Made by a program: the position numbers and the translations under genes. Below are positions 9,678 to 21,113 of a stretch of 64,000 bases of DNA, piece after piece (within the stretch, counting starts at the first letter, position 1; every line of letters starts with the position of its first letter). Source of the DNA: Cladosporium sp. IMV 00045 (taxonomy: Eukaryota > Ascomycota > Dothideomycetes > Cladosporiales > Cladosporiaceae); contig MSJI02000841.1 of NCBI GenBank assembly GCA_001931905.2, positions 1 through 64,000 of the forward strand. Direction: 5' to 3'. The notes under the pieces are model-generated. The model did no database searches and was not told the origin of the DNA. It saw only the letters and a program-made list of their open reading frames with translations.

Positions 9678-12163
9678 GCACGCAAAGCCTCGCACGTGTG
9701 AATGTGCTAGGCGGGCAGCGGGCTGTGGGAGGGAAAGGGTTCGTTGGACTTGCTTGTTTAGCGCGAAGTGGGGCAGGCAAAGCAAGCAAAAGCAAAGCAA
9801 GCAGCGCGCAGTAGTAGAGGAGGGCAGGGCAGTAGTGTGATGTAGGTACTGCTGGGTTGATGATATGCGAAGGATGAGGTTGAGGTGGATGTTGATGTTG
9901 ATGTTGATGAAGAAGAGTGATAGTCGTGGTGGAAGTAAATCGGCAAGGTATGTGTTCAGGCAGGTAGGTAGGCAGTCTTTCAGCCACGAATAAGGTAATG
10001 ATGTCTAGTAACAACGGGGTAAGAAGAGAGGGGCGTGTTGTCGGGGCGTATGGTCAGGTCTTTTCTGGTCTTGGAAGGCGGGAGGGAATCATCAGCAGCA
10101 GCCATGAGCAAGATGAGCATGAAAGCATGGGCGTGGATGGAGCCACAGATACCTCATAAACCACACACATAACTCTGTCCTGTCCGTCCTGACACAGCCA
10201 GCAGGCGTCCAGAACGATGCGAGCGATGATCATCACCCTCGTCTGCCGCCTGCGCCCACCATGTCTCCGTCCGAGCCAAGAAAACTCCGCCTCGCGAGCT
10301 AAGGCAATCGCCCACCCAACAAGCAACAAATAGCACTACCACACGAATGCCAGTGCTGCCAGTGCTGCCAGAGCTTCTGCAGCCCATCTACCATCATGTG
10401 CAAGGAAGATCACGTTGACCGCGTCTCGTCCATCCGCCAGCCCTATCCACTGCTATGCCTGGCCTGGACCCATCGTCCGAGTCTTCCCCTCCTCCTCGAC
10501 TCTACCATCTACTTGCTCAGGTACTTGGTTCTAGTCGACGACAATGAATAAAGGCATTTGATGACTGACACACTCACAACTTTTATCCGTGCGCATCAAC
10601 AATCATGCACGCATCGATCCGTTCATCTCATCCTTCCATTCCAGCCGGCGGCACCAGCACCAGCACCCTGATTCATTTCCCCGCAAAACCGCCAAAGCCA
10701 AAAACCCAGTCCCAAAAACGCCAATCCCTCCGGTGCTTTTGCTTGAACGGCACGTGCATCCACATGATTATGTCACTCGGATCCAATTATTTTCTGTCGT
10801 CACTTTTCTACGGTTCGCGGCTTGCGTTGCATACATGCCCCCGTCCTGTATGTGCAGGATTGGTACATGTAGATAGATTGGAACTACGCAACTGCTTTGC
10901 TCGCCAAAGCAGCCACGCGAGCGCGATCTTGCTGACAAGCCTGACAGAGGCGAGGTACCTTGCCTGTAGGTAGCGTAGCATATGTGTCACCACCTATACT
11001 GAGCGAATCACGGCTCCCCCCACGCATTAGTACCACGAATTCTCTCCCGTGACTGGCGTGATCTTGGTTTCTCACCTCATAACCTATGAATCTTTGAGGG
11101 AATTCCTTCTTGTCGGAAACTAGGCTCGGCCCAAAGGGCGCAGCAGCACATCCGGAACTCTGATAAAGTAAACCTTGTCTACACTTGTGGATCTGAAGGG
11201 AGGCCGCGGCGACCGGCTTGCTTCGTTAATTGCTCGTACAGCGACTCCAATCAACCAAACCAAAGACCGGCATTTTGTCATTCTTCTCGGCTGTCTGTCT
11301 TGCCTGCAAAGCGAACCAATAACACGCACGACATAATTTTGCTGACCGAGATCTACACCCCTCGGTTCTGTCCAGTGTGGGTTATCAGCAGCACCGTCAG
11401 TCCGAGGTATGTCACGCTGCATGCCCTCAGCTCTAAAGATGCTGCGGGCCAAGCCTGCGCCGGCGGGCTTGGGCTCTTGGCTACAGATGATGGACATCAT
11501 GTCAGGTCAGGGCTTGTCATCATCAGCCTGCGCGTGTGGAGTTGTGGTGAGCTTCTAGGAGGTAGATTAGAGACTGATTGCGTAGTAAAGACTGGAGATA
11601 CGGAGGTAGACGGCGATGGGTAAGACGTCCGATGCGTGAGGGAACGGCGTGGGAAGTATGAACATGGGATCGCTTGAGGACTTGTAACACGACATCGATC
11701 GCTACCAGGAACACGCTTCGCGGCGTATAGTAGAGCGGCAACAAAGCTGGACCAGGGACTTCACATCTTGACGCAAACCGGCGTGCTTACATTGTTGAGA
11801 GGTAAGGCGACCGCAGCAATCTTCGTCTCTGCGTTTTTCCTCTCTGTCTGAGGTCAAGACCAACACGTACCCATTATCTATCCTCACCGTGCCCAGCAGT
11901 AGAACGCCAAGTCAGATACACTCTATCTCATCCCATTCATCTCCTCCCATCAAACCCCAACTCTTCCCATCAAGATTTCCTTATGTTGCCCCTCGCTGAA
12001 ACCCCCCACGAGAGTCCAGCAATGTCTCAACCCTAAGGCTGAAGCGCGATCATCACCACAGCAGAAAGAGCTTGTCAAGAAGCTTGGTATTGGTTGGGGA
12101 GGATTTGCAAACGGTGTTTTCGCGAAGGAAAATCGCTCACACAGACAGAACCCTTCGAGCCTT

Positions 12164-12220
<57 letters not shown>

Positions 12221-14286
12221 ATGAACTTTGAGCCTTGAATTTTTCGGTTCGCTGAGTAGGGTTTTGATGCCGCGTGAAGCTTTGAGTTTGCGGTTTGCGG
12301 TTTGGGTTTTTATGGAGGGTACACTGCCACACGTGTTCATGTATCTAGTCTGTCAGGCGTGCCACTTCGAGGGACTTTAATACTGAGCCTCGCTCAATAT
12401 TTGGCATGGACATCACGTTGTGTCCCTGTGGCCTGTGATATATCGCTCAATATCATCAAAGCCAGTATCGGGTAATGAGACCCTTTGTGAAGTGTGGCGA
12501 GCGAGATCAGCACCCTAGTCGCCGGGTATGTGATTCACAGACCTTTTCTTGGTTTTGAAGACCTCAAAGAGGGACAGGTGCTGTCTCGGTGGGAAGTGAA
12601 AGATGCAGAGTCGCCGCAAGCTTAGACATAGCGGATAGGGACGGAGGGAGGCTGTGTTGCGTGGTTTTACGAGATGATGAGAATGTGCCCAGCGAGACTT
12701 CTGGGCGAGACAGAAGGGTTGGAGACGGAGTGCTACGGCGTGGCAGTGTTGAAATCAAACAAGCCTCGTCGTCCTCGCAGCCCAAAGAGAAGATTGCAGG
12801 CTCGACGTATGTACCGGTACTATCTGACCCTAGGTACATAAGTATGTGTGCAGCGAAAGCCGTCTTGAAATTGGCAGACCATCGGACTGTAACATCACCG
12901 CCTGCATCCGATCTTAACACGACTCCGAAATACTGGAGTTTTTTCTGAAATATAAATTCCATCAGTCATGCCATCGGAGCATATCTGAGGACTGAGCTCT
13001 AATGTACGAATTATTCTGAAACTTCAGACACTGCAGCCCGCCTTCTGGTCGCTGCGCGGGACCTCATAGCGATTCCAGCGGTCGAATCTCACGTTCGTGA
13101 AAGACGACAATGAACAAGGTACGGCATTCATCTTCCGGGGCGAAGGCCTGGTGAATCGGGGTGAGCGAAACACGTTCGGCAGCCTCTGAAATGCAAGAAG
13201 ATCATACAACAAGTTTGAGTGATCCAGCGAGATTTCCTGCTCTTCACACGAGCATGATCATTATTGCGTGGTCTTCTATTCAAAGACTTATATACCCATG
13301 CACGAGAGACTACTGTACTGCGATGTGTACATGTAGCTCACGGTGGGCATGACTCGCGCATCGTGATCGATCGGCATAGATATTATACACGAATTCGCTT
13401 GTGCAATGTTCATCTTGCGCTGACATATCGAGAATAGCATTGCTTCGTCGTATTTGCATGCTGGGCATTGTTATCATTTGCCTTCAGGATTCTTCGTCCA
13501 GCTTCGTTATGTTCTATCGACTCGAGACGGTTGAGATAGCCGTTTCTACTTCTGGTAAAACAGCCTTTTGGGCATCGCGGAGATATGCCCGTCCGTGGCT
13601 GGGAAGCGTATGTTCGATCACAAAGGACTATGGGCATCGATCGGAGGGCAAGTGTCGGAGCACGTTGGGACACAACACACGAGTATTGGGGTTGATCTTA
13701 GCATTCAAATTCCATGTCGATTTCTTCAAGATACGGTGTAGCTGCTTTCATGTCATATAGAGACTGGCTCAAGACAGAGGTAAGTGACGTTGTTGTGTTG
13801 TTGTTGCTGGGAGACGCACAGCCGCCGGACGGGAGCTTGCCCCGAAAGGTTGGCAGTTGGCCCTCACCAAAGCTGCTCTGGCTGGCTGCTGTCTGGCTGC
13901 TGTCTGGCTGTTGTCTGGCTGCTTGCTTGCTTGCTTGCTCTCTAGACACAGCTTCGTGAGACGCTACCGCTACCGAGTGCCTCATCAATCCTCCACCACC
14001 CAAGGGCCTCTCCGTCATCTGACCCTTCGCGCGTGCTTCACCAACCTCACCACATCCCGTATCTTCACATGCCGACAGTTTCACCACCGTAGCTTTGACC
14101 CTTCAGCCATCTACACCTCCAACTGCCAACCCTCAATACCCATCGCCGCCCTCCGCCGCCCACCGCCAATCCACCCGGTGTTGCAAGCTGCGCGCGCGCG
14201 CATCCAAGACCGCAGCCCAACAACGACCACCAGAGCGCTGCTGGCCCACTGCGGCGCCCCATGCTCGCAAGGCCACGGCCTACACC
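9678..14286. other. 4.6-kb intergenic region of copy 1, divergent promoters
   Basis: This separates the minus-strand low-complexity gene from VAC8 on the plus strand. It holds a CA microsatellite (12169-12217) and a 5'-leader-like run of CTGTCTGG/GCTTGC repeats near 13870-13935 just ahead of VAC8. Open frames such as 11120..11500 (minus) are not maintained in copy 2 over their full length. I see no recognisable protein or RNA gene. Confidence 0.45.
12169..12217. repeat. (CA)n microsatellite, about 24 units
   Basis: An uninterrupted CA run of 49 nt. The matching position in copy 2 (34171-34179) has only about 4-5 units, so the two copies differ at a fast-mutating locus. Confidence 0.95.
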
Positions 14287-16318
14287 ATGAGCGACCTCTG
14301 CCGCAGGCTATTCTACTGCTGCCTCCCCACCCGAAGCAAGGTCGACTACGATAATGTCCTGGCCGACTCGGAGCGCGAGGCCGTCGCCGACCTGCTCAAC
14401 TACCTAGAGAATGTAATTCACTCCCACCGTGCCGCCTCGCTGCTGCAGACTTGGCACATCCGTCATGCGCAGCAGCGGCGTCGCGATGCCCATACCATAC
14501 CCTACTGTCATCCAGATCCGTATGCTGATGTTCAAAATGACGTGCAGAGGGCCGAGACCGACTTCTTTTCCGGCGAGCCGTTGAATGCGCTCAGCACCCT
14601 TGTCTACAGCCAGAACATCGACTTGCAACGCAGCGCAAGCTTGACCTTTGCCGAGATCACAGAAAGAGGTGTGTAGTTGGAATGATGGAACTACCAAACA
14701 CCGGGCACTTGCTTATCACCACGTCCAGATGTACGACCCGTCGACAAAGCCACTCTCGAGCCCATCCTCTTCTTGCTCGAAAGCCCGGATATTGAGGTTC
14801 AGCGGGCTGCCTCAGCCGCCCTGGGCAATCTTGCCGTAGATGGTATGTCTATCTGGTGCCATCTGTCTGCGAGCGTACGCTGACAATCTGTGTACAGGCC
14901 AAAACAAAGTGCTTATCGTTTCCCTTAACGGACTGACCCCCCTTATTCGCCAAATGAACTCACCCAATGTCGAGGTGCAATGCAACGCAGTCGGATGCAT
15001 TACAAACTTGGCAACACACGAAGAGAACAAGGCGCGGATAGCAAGATCAGGTGCTCTGGCGCCGCTCACGCGTTTGGCAAAGAGCAAGGATATGCGGGTG
15101 CAAAGGAACGCTACAGGCGCTTTGCTAAACATGACGCACTCGGATGACAACCGCCAACAGCTTGTGTCGGCCGGTGCGATTCCTGTACTCGTCGGCCTTC
15201 TCAGCAGCCCGGACACAGACGTCCAATACTACTGCACAACCGCCCTGAGCAACATTGCCGTCGATTCGGCGAACAGGAAGCGTTTGGCTCAAACGGAAAC
15301 GAAGCTGGTGCAGAGCCTGGTACAGCTGATGAAGGGCCAGGCACCCAAGGTACAGTGTCAGGCTGCGCTGGCCCTGAGGAATTTGGCCAGCGATGAAAAG
15401 TACCAATTGGATATCGTCAGAGCTGGAGGACTGCCGCCATTACTGCAGCTGCTACAGTCCAGCTATCTGCCTTTGATCCTCTCGGCTGTGGCTTGCATAA
15501 GAAACATCAGCATACACCCGATGAACGAATCGCCGATCATCGATGCGGGATTCCTACGACCACTGGTTGACTTGCTTGGATCCACGGACAACGAGGAAAT
15601 TCAGTGCCACGCGATATCGACCCTACGCAACTTGGCAGCGTCGTCTGACAGGAACAAGCAGTTGGTGCTCGACGCGGGCGCCGTGGAGGAATGCAAGCGA
15701 CTGGTGTTGCAGGTGCCGTTGAGCGTGCAGAGCGAGATGACGGCCGCGATTGCGGTGCTGGCGCTTTCGGACGAGCTCAAGCCGCATCTCTTGAAGTTGG
15801 GCGTGTTCGATGTCCTTATCCCGCTGACGGAGAGCGAGAGTATCGAAGTGCAAGGCAATAGCGCTGCCGCACTTGGTAACCTCAGCAGCAAAGGTACATC
15901 AGATCTTGCTGAGCGTCCTGAAAACAATTGTACTAACAACATCCTAGTCGGCGACTACACTCTCTTCCTCGAATCGTGGAATCAGCCATCAGGCGGCATC
16001 CACGGCTATCTCTCCCGTTTCCTCGCCTCGCGTGACGCTACCTTCCAACACATCGCCATCTGGACCCTTCTGCAGCTTCTCGAGAGCAACGATCAAAGTC
16101 TGCTGGAAACCATCAACAAAGCCGACGACGTCATGCAAATGGTGCGCGAGATCAGCGAGAAGACGGTCGAATCCGAGGACGAAGGCGAAGGCAGCGAAGA
16201 CGGCGGCGAAGGCGAAGTGGTCGCTCTCGCAAGACGCTGTCTGGAAATCGCCAGCGGTGAAGCATCAGGCACCCCGAGCGGCAGCGACGCCGGCTCGACT
16301 TCTGGATACAGGACTTAG
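14287..16318 (+). CDS. VAC8: Vac8, vacuolar armadillo-repeat protein (copy 1)
   Basis: CDS join(14287..14412,14548..14668,14729..14842,14898..15893,15948..16318), 575 aa. All four introns are GT-AG (135, 60, 55, 54 nt), and each is far more diverged from copy 2 than the exons. Residues after ~30 follow yeast Vac8 closely: [20 protein letters not shown], then about eleven armadillo repeats with signatures [49 protein letters not shown] and [13 protein letters not shown]. Vac8 is a peripheral vacuole-membrane adaptor for vacuole inheritance, homotypic fusion, nucleus-vacuole junctions and selective autophagy. The tail is acidic, ending Ser/Gly-rich. The N-terminus [14 protein letters not shown] has three Cys (5, 11, 12) suited to palmitoylation but no Gly2 for myristoylation, unlike the yeast protein. 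It differs from copy 2 at 2 residues only. Confidence 0.96.
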
Positions 16319-17562
16319 GGTCTCTTGTGAAAAGACATGACGGCAAGATAGAAGAAGAGAATGGAGACACGTTGATATGATGATCGACGAGTCCCCTCAC
16401 CCTGCGGCACCTGAAAAGAAGAAGAAACTTTACCAAAAAGCAGGCGCGACGCTACAAGCATTTTGATCAGCGCACGCGCGCAATTTGCATGCATCCTACG
16501 AGAACAAGGGATCGGGACGGAGGGCGTGTTGGGAAATTTTGGGATTTTCACTTTTTTTGAAAAAGCAAAGAAAAGAAGAAACGAAAAACTCGAAGGGATC
16601 CCTACAAGTGTTTAGGGATGGAGGAATCTGGTTTTCTTTCACGGTTCAAGCGAGCGTTTTGGGAGTTTTCTTTTCTTTTCTCTTCTTTTTTTCCTTTTCT
16701 CATTGGGGTGGTAGTGCTCGAGTTGGCACTGCACGCTGGCTCTCACTTACGCCAAGCAGTCATCTTGAAGGGCGGAGGGGACAGTCATTAGTGATGTCCC
16801 TCCGATCTTCTGTTTCCTTTAACTCCTTCTTTTCCTTGTTAGTTTTTACTACTTCTGAGAAGGGACCAGTGACTGCCCCTTGTCGTTTTATTGTAATTCC
16901 TAGATTGGTACGTTCGAGCGATGCATTTTTCTCTTTCCTTCTGCGTTTTCCAAAAATCGGGGACCAGGGAAATACATGTAGTGTGGTCTTCAATCGGTTG
17001 CATCAGTCTTTTCTTCTTACAGCCTCAGGTCTCATTTCGATGGAGAGTGATGTCTGGCTTCGGTGGCACAGGTTTGTGCCTCGGTTACTTGGGGTTCTTG
17101 ATCAAAGGTGCCGAATGCACGGGGCATGTGTATGTGCATGTGAAGATGATGGCTGGGTGTACTATTGTAGATGGGTGCGTTATCTGTGATTGCCCGTCCT
17201 GCATACAATAGGCGCATATATCAAGGTATAGAGGTATGTAGGTACTTCACAAGCACGAAGCTTCCATACCTTATATTCAAAGACGTCCCTCGCACGACAT
17301 GTCAAACTACATTCACCTCATTCCTGATGACCTAATCGCTCGCACGTGGCTTCTGACTCCCATCCAATTGTTAATGATCATGTTGTCGCACCGCCACCCC
17401 GCCAAACTCCGCCCCGCGCCTGTGAGGTCACGCGATTGCAAGGACATGCGCCCGCCCATACATCTGTATTGTACTCGAAAGCTTCTTCACTTCCTCTCCC
17501 CGACCCACTCGAATAGACACCTTTTCACACTCACAACAACGACAACACAGCTGCACACAATC

Positions 17563-17634
17563 ATGATTTCCAAGACCGCACTCAAGCACTGTCGCGTCAA
17601 CTGCATCGTGATCGTGCCGAACAACAACACGTGA
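17563..17634 (+). CDS. Candidate conserved upstream ORF, 23 codons (copy 1)
   Basis: ATG...TGA encoding MISKTALKHCRVNCIVIVPN plus NNT, 396 nt upstream of the Zn2Cys6 start codon. The copy 2 peptide (39545-39616) is identical, with one synonymous change (GCA/GCC), while flanking DNA has several indels. This could be a regulatory uORF in the leader if transcription starts upstream of it; the transcript start is not known. Confidence 0.35.
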   Translation: MISKTALKHCRVNCIVIVPNNNT

Positions 17635-17876
17635 AGGATCGGGTAAGAAAGGCAGAAAGTCAAAATTCGAATCCGTCGACACATACATACTACCCTGAGC
17701 CATCCAGGCACGCGAGAAAGACGTCGTCGACTCCATCCTCACCCTACCAACTGATACACACACCACACTACGCGACGGGCCGGACGGGGTATCATCAAAC
17801 AATTACTTGATCGCTATCAAACAGGCTGCCCCTGCCTGCCCCAGCGCTCACGCTCTTACCGAGCCACCGCCCCCGC

Positions 17877-17930
17877 TCGATAACAGAGTCTAGCGCACTG
17901 AACCCATCGATAACAGACCTAGCGCACTGA
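17877..17930. promoter_or_regulatory. Two direct repeats with GATAA cores ahead of the Zn2Cys6 gene (copy 1)
   Basis: The repeats TCGATAACAGA followed by two or three variable bases and TAGCGCACTGA lie at 17877-17901 and 17907-17930, about 100-150 nt upstream of the start codon. Another GATAA follows at 17930. Copy 2 has both units unchanged (39859-39883, 39889-39912). Each contains a GATAA core, so GATA factors or a regulator-specific site are possible. Confidence 0.45.
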
Positions 17931-18029
17931 TAACTCCTCCACACTCCGCACTCTTATTCTCAAGGCCGACTGCAAGCGCTTACAACCGCTCTCTTGCTAC
18001 TGCCCACAGGCCTCACTCCCAGACACACA

Positions 18030-21000
18030 ATGGCTCGCGCCAGCGACTACCATATGTCCAATGACTCTTTCGCCACTCCCCCGGCCCCGGCCGCCGCATC
18101 ACAATCCCAGAATACGCAGTCGCAGCAGCGCGAAGGCAGCACAAGCACCCAGCAGCAGCAACCCGGCCATCAGCGTACATATCAGGCATGCATCCCATGC
18201 CGCCGTCGCAAGGTGCGCTGCGACCTAGGCTCCGTCGACAACCCCCATGAGCCACCGTGCATGCGCTGCAGGCGAGAGGCCAAGGACTGCTTCTTCTCCG
18301 CGACGCGCCGCAAAAAGAAGACGGACACCAACCGCGACGGCGTGTCCGAAGAGCCGGGCGACGACGACGGCTACGAGATCAAGACCGGCCGCAAGCGCCT
18401 GCGAGCCTCCACCCTGGACGGCGACGACGATGACCCCTACGACGACGTGCCGCGCACGCCCGGCGGCTCCATTGGCCGCGCGCAGCCTCTGAGGAGGCCA
18501 GAGGGCCCCAAACCGCTGCAGTACGGCGAGGAGGATTTCAAGATGGGTGACCAGATGACCGCAATCCTGCAGGCGAGCGAGGTGCATAGCGGACATGATG
18601 CGCTTAAAGTCTTGTACGAGGCCGCCGTGCGTGGAAGAACGGGCAGCTCGACGAGCACGCAGCGCCCGAGTCTCAATGGCCCTTCGCCGGCGGGCACTTC
18701 TTATCCCGCCGTCATGAGTCCGGCGGAGCGTCCGGGGCCTGCCAATACTACGTCTTCCGCGCGCGTCTCGTCTTTCTCGGGAGAGATGAAGCGCAAGGCC
18801 GCCAAAGTCGAGTCGCCAGAGGGAGACTCTACCATCCCGCCGGATCCGGTACACGTTGCTGCGGCGCTCAAGGCTTGGGCGCGTTATCGCTTCGTGCGTC
18901 AAGGCTGGTTCACGGCGAAGGAGGGTATGGCATACGTTGAGTACTTCTACAAGTACTGTGCGCCCCTCACACCCGTGGCTCTCCCCGACTTCAGATCTCC
19001 AGAGCACCATCCGAAACTCCTCGCCACCGAGCCAATGCTCTCCGTCACCATCCTCCTGACCGCATCGCGTCACATGGAATTGGAAGGCCCTGGCAATCAG
19101 AGTCGTCCGTACGTCATTCACAACAAGCTGTGGACTTATCTGCAGGGCATGGTCGATCGTCTAGTCTGGGGTCAAGAGCAATTCGGCGGGGGTTTCTGTG
19201 GTGCTGGCGCGGAACCTAGTAGCGACGTCAATCCACTCTCTCGCAAAGGGCTCAGAACACTCGGGACCGCTGAGTCGCTCATCCTACTCACGGAGTGGCA
19301 TCCACGCGCCATGCATTTCCCGCCCGACGAGGACGACGACGATCTTATGACTCCTGAATACGCCGCCGCCACTCCCGATCCGGAGACTGTGGATGATGTC
19401 CCGAAAGGTATCGGTGGGCAGAGAATGGATTCCTGGCTCGAGCCTTGTTGGCGCAGTGATCGCTTGTGCTGGATGCTCCTGGGCATTGCCATGTCGCTGG
19501 CGTTTGAGATTGGCGTCTTCGACAAGAGTGACTGGCAAAGACATGCGAGGACGGCGGCTGGTTTGCCACTGTCGGCGGACGAGCTTTATGCATATGATAA
19601 GCGCCGTGCTGGCGTGCGAGATCTCCTCTTGGTCAATGTGACTCTTACCAGTGGCCGCCTGGGCTTGACTTCCATGCTGCCGAATAACTACAGCAAGCCC
19701 GAAGACAGCGATTTGTGGAAGAGACAGCTGGGCCAGCACGACAGCATTCAAGACACCGTCATCCATTTCTGGCTTCGCATCGCCTCCACACTCCGCGAGG
19801 GCAATGCTAAGATCTTCGCCAACAAGGCTTTCACTCGTGATCTGATCAAGAATGGCGACTACAAGGCTTCTCTTGAGCAGATTCTGGCGCCTTTCCTGGA
19901 GTGGCGCAAAGATCTCGAGCAGTGCGTGTCTATCCCAAAGTACATGCGCTACATCCTCGAGATCGAATACGATTACTGCCGTGTGTACCTCAACGCGCTC
20001 GCGCTGCAGGCTGTCGCCGAGCGTTGTGCCAACGAGTATCCCGTGCAGATTGTCGGACAGGCAGCCGATCATGTTCGCGCTGTCACGACAAACGGTGTTA
20101 GGAGCGATGTTGCCATCACACCGCAGACACTCTCCAAATGGCTGGGTGGTGACAGGAAGTACATGATCGAAGTCCGCGACGCCGCGTGCCACCTCCTCTC
20201 CGTCGTCGTCGACGGCCTCGTCCCGAGCAACTACCTCAAACACGCCCCCGTCCGCTCCTACTTCCGCATCATCAGCGTCTGCATCATGCTGCTGAAGTCC
20301 TTCTCCCTTGGCGCCAGCGAAGCCGACATCGCCGACGCCCTGAAGCTCATGGACAAGACCGTCGAGGCCCTCCGCACCTGCATCGTCGACGACGTCCACG
20401 TCGCCAGCCGCTTCGCCGACCTCCTCGACACGCTCACGCAGAACCTCAAACCGCGCCTCGTCCGCTTCACCGCCGACGGCCGCACCGTCCTCGCCCGCAG
20501 CACGCGCGAAAGCCACCTCGGCACCCCCATCTTCCCCTACAGCCAGAACGGGCAGGACGGCCAGTCCTACCCCGTCAGCCACCAACAAGCCGGCACGGGC
20601 GCCGGCGCCGGCGCCCTCCCGCACACCTGGACTTCATACAACTCCGATGGCCAACCCCACACCACGACCGCGGGCTTCTCCATCTCCACCAACAACGACA
20701 ACTACGACTCCCTCCTCAGCCCCAACGACAACAACGCCTTCTCCGTGATGCCCCCGCCCTCTTTCGGGCTTCGCTCCCCCTCCCAGAACCCCGACGCTTC
20801 CGCAGGAGGCGCCCACCACATGCACAGCGGCAGCATCGGCTCTGCGGGCGGCGACGCCAACGGCAGCACGGCCTACAGCGGCGGTGGCGGCGCGGGCGGG
20901 CATTTCCCCGGTTTCGGTGACGATATGCAGGACTGGCTCGCGCTGCCGCTGGATCCGTTGTTGAATATCAGCGGCGCGGATGTTAATCAGACGATGTATG

Positions 21001-21113
21001 GGCCCGAGCTGGGTGGGCAGGATATGTTGGAACTCTTGCTGGCGGGGGGGAGTAATGGGAATAGTGGCGGGGGTAGCGGGGGGGATGTGGGGAGGGCGTG
21101 GCATTCGGGTTGA
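18030..21113 (+). CDS. Zn2Cys6 fungal transcription factor, ARO80/ArcA-like (copy 1)
   Basis: Intronless, 1027 aa. The start is ATG 18030 (MARASDYHMS): the frame extends upstream here, but a one-base difference closes it in copy 2, so the upstream part is not coding. A Gln-rich N-terminus precedes the zinc cluster at residues 54-87 (C-x2-C-x6-C-x12-C-x2-C-x6-C; CIPCRRRKVRC then CMRCRREAKDC) with a basic ATRRKKK extension. The middle (about 280-830) is helical and resembles the fungal-specific regulatory domain, including WLEPCWRSDRLCWMLLGIAM. The C-terminus is Ser/Gly/Asn-rich, then acidic/hydrophobic (DDMQDWLALPLDPLLN) as in activation domains. The zinc-cluster sequence most resembles regulators called ArcA/Aro80, which control arginine or aromatic amino-acid catabolism. 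That assignment is from memory and tentative. Confidence 0.9.
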   Translation: MARASDYHMSNDSFATPPAPAAASQSQNTQSQQREGSTSTQQQQPGHQRTYQACIPCRRRKVRCDLGSVDNPHEPPCMRCRREAKDCFFSATRRKKKTDTNRDGVSEEPGDDDGYEIKTGRKRLRASTLDGDDDDPYDDVPRTPGGSIGRAQPLRRPEGPKPLQYGEEDFKMGDQMTAILQASEVHSGHDALKVLYEAAVRGRTGSSTSTQRPSLNGPSPAGTSYPAVMSPAERPGPANTTSSARVSSFSGEMKRKAAKVESPEGDSTIPPDPVHVAAALKAWARYRFVRQGWFTAKEGMAYVEYFYKYCAPLTPVALPDFRSPEHHPKLLATEPMLSVTILLTASRHMELEGPGNQSRPYVIHNKLWTYLQGMVDRLVWGQEQFGGGFCGAGAEPSSDVNPLSRKGLRTLGTAESLILLTEWHPRAMHFPPDEDDDDLMTPEYAAATPDPETVDDVPKGIGGQRMDSWLEPCWRSDRLCWMLLGIAMSLAFEIGVFDKSDWQRHARTAAGLPLSADELYAYDKRRAGVRDLLLVNVTLTSGRLGLTSMLPNNYSKPEDSDLWKRQLGQHDSIQDTVIHFWLRIASTLREGNAKIFANKAFTRDLIKNGDYKASLEQILAPFLEWRKDLEQCVSIPKYMRYILEIEYDYCRVYLNALALQAVAERCANEYPVQIVGQAADHVRAVTTNGVRSDVAITPQTLSKWLGGDRKYMIEVRDAACHLLSVVVDGLVPSNYLKHAPVRSYFRIISVCIMLLKSFSLGASEADIADALKLMDKTVEALRTCIVDDVHVASRFADLLDTLTQNLKPRLVRFTADGRTVLARSTRESHLGTPIFPYSQNGQDGQSYPVSHQQAGTGAGAGALPHTWTSYNSDGQPHTTTAGFSISTNNDNYDSLLSPNDNNAFSVMPPPSFGLRSPSQNPDASAGGAHHMHSGSIGSAGGDANGSTAYSGGGGAGGHFPGFGDDMQDWLALPLDPLLNISGADVNQTMYGPELGGQDMLELLLAGGSNGNSGGGSGGDVGRAWHSG

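Larger units (their letters stand above)
16319..18029. other. Intergenic region: VAC8 3' flank and Zn2Cys6 regulator promoter/leader (copy 1)
   Basis: T-rich DNA follows VAC8 (16530-16870). The second half is the promoter and probable leader of the Zn2Cys6 gene, with a conserved 23-codon upstream ORF (17563-17634) and two direct repeats (17877-17930). Confidence 0.5.

Noticed and set aside
11120..11500. 126-codon minus-strand frame, partly similar in copy 2 (33214-33510)
   Set aside because: Only the first ~60 codons align. Three of five substitutions in that part change the amino acid on either strand, and the rest is frameshifted. No domain is recognisable.
19284..20624. 446-codon minus-strand frame inside the Zn2Cys6 gene, and similar long antisense frames in both copies
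   Set aside because: These are antisense shadows of a GC-rich, codon-biased gene. They consist of low-complexity Arg/Val/Asp runs without a family match.
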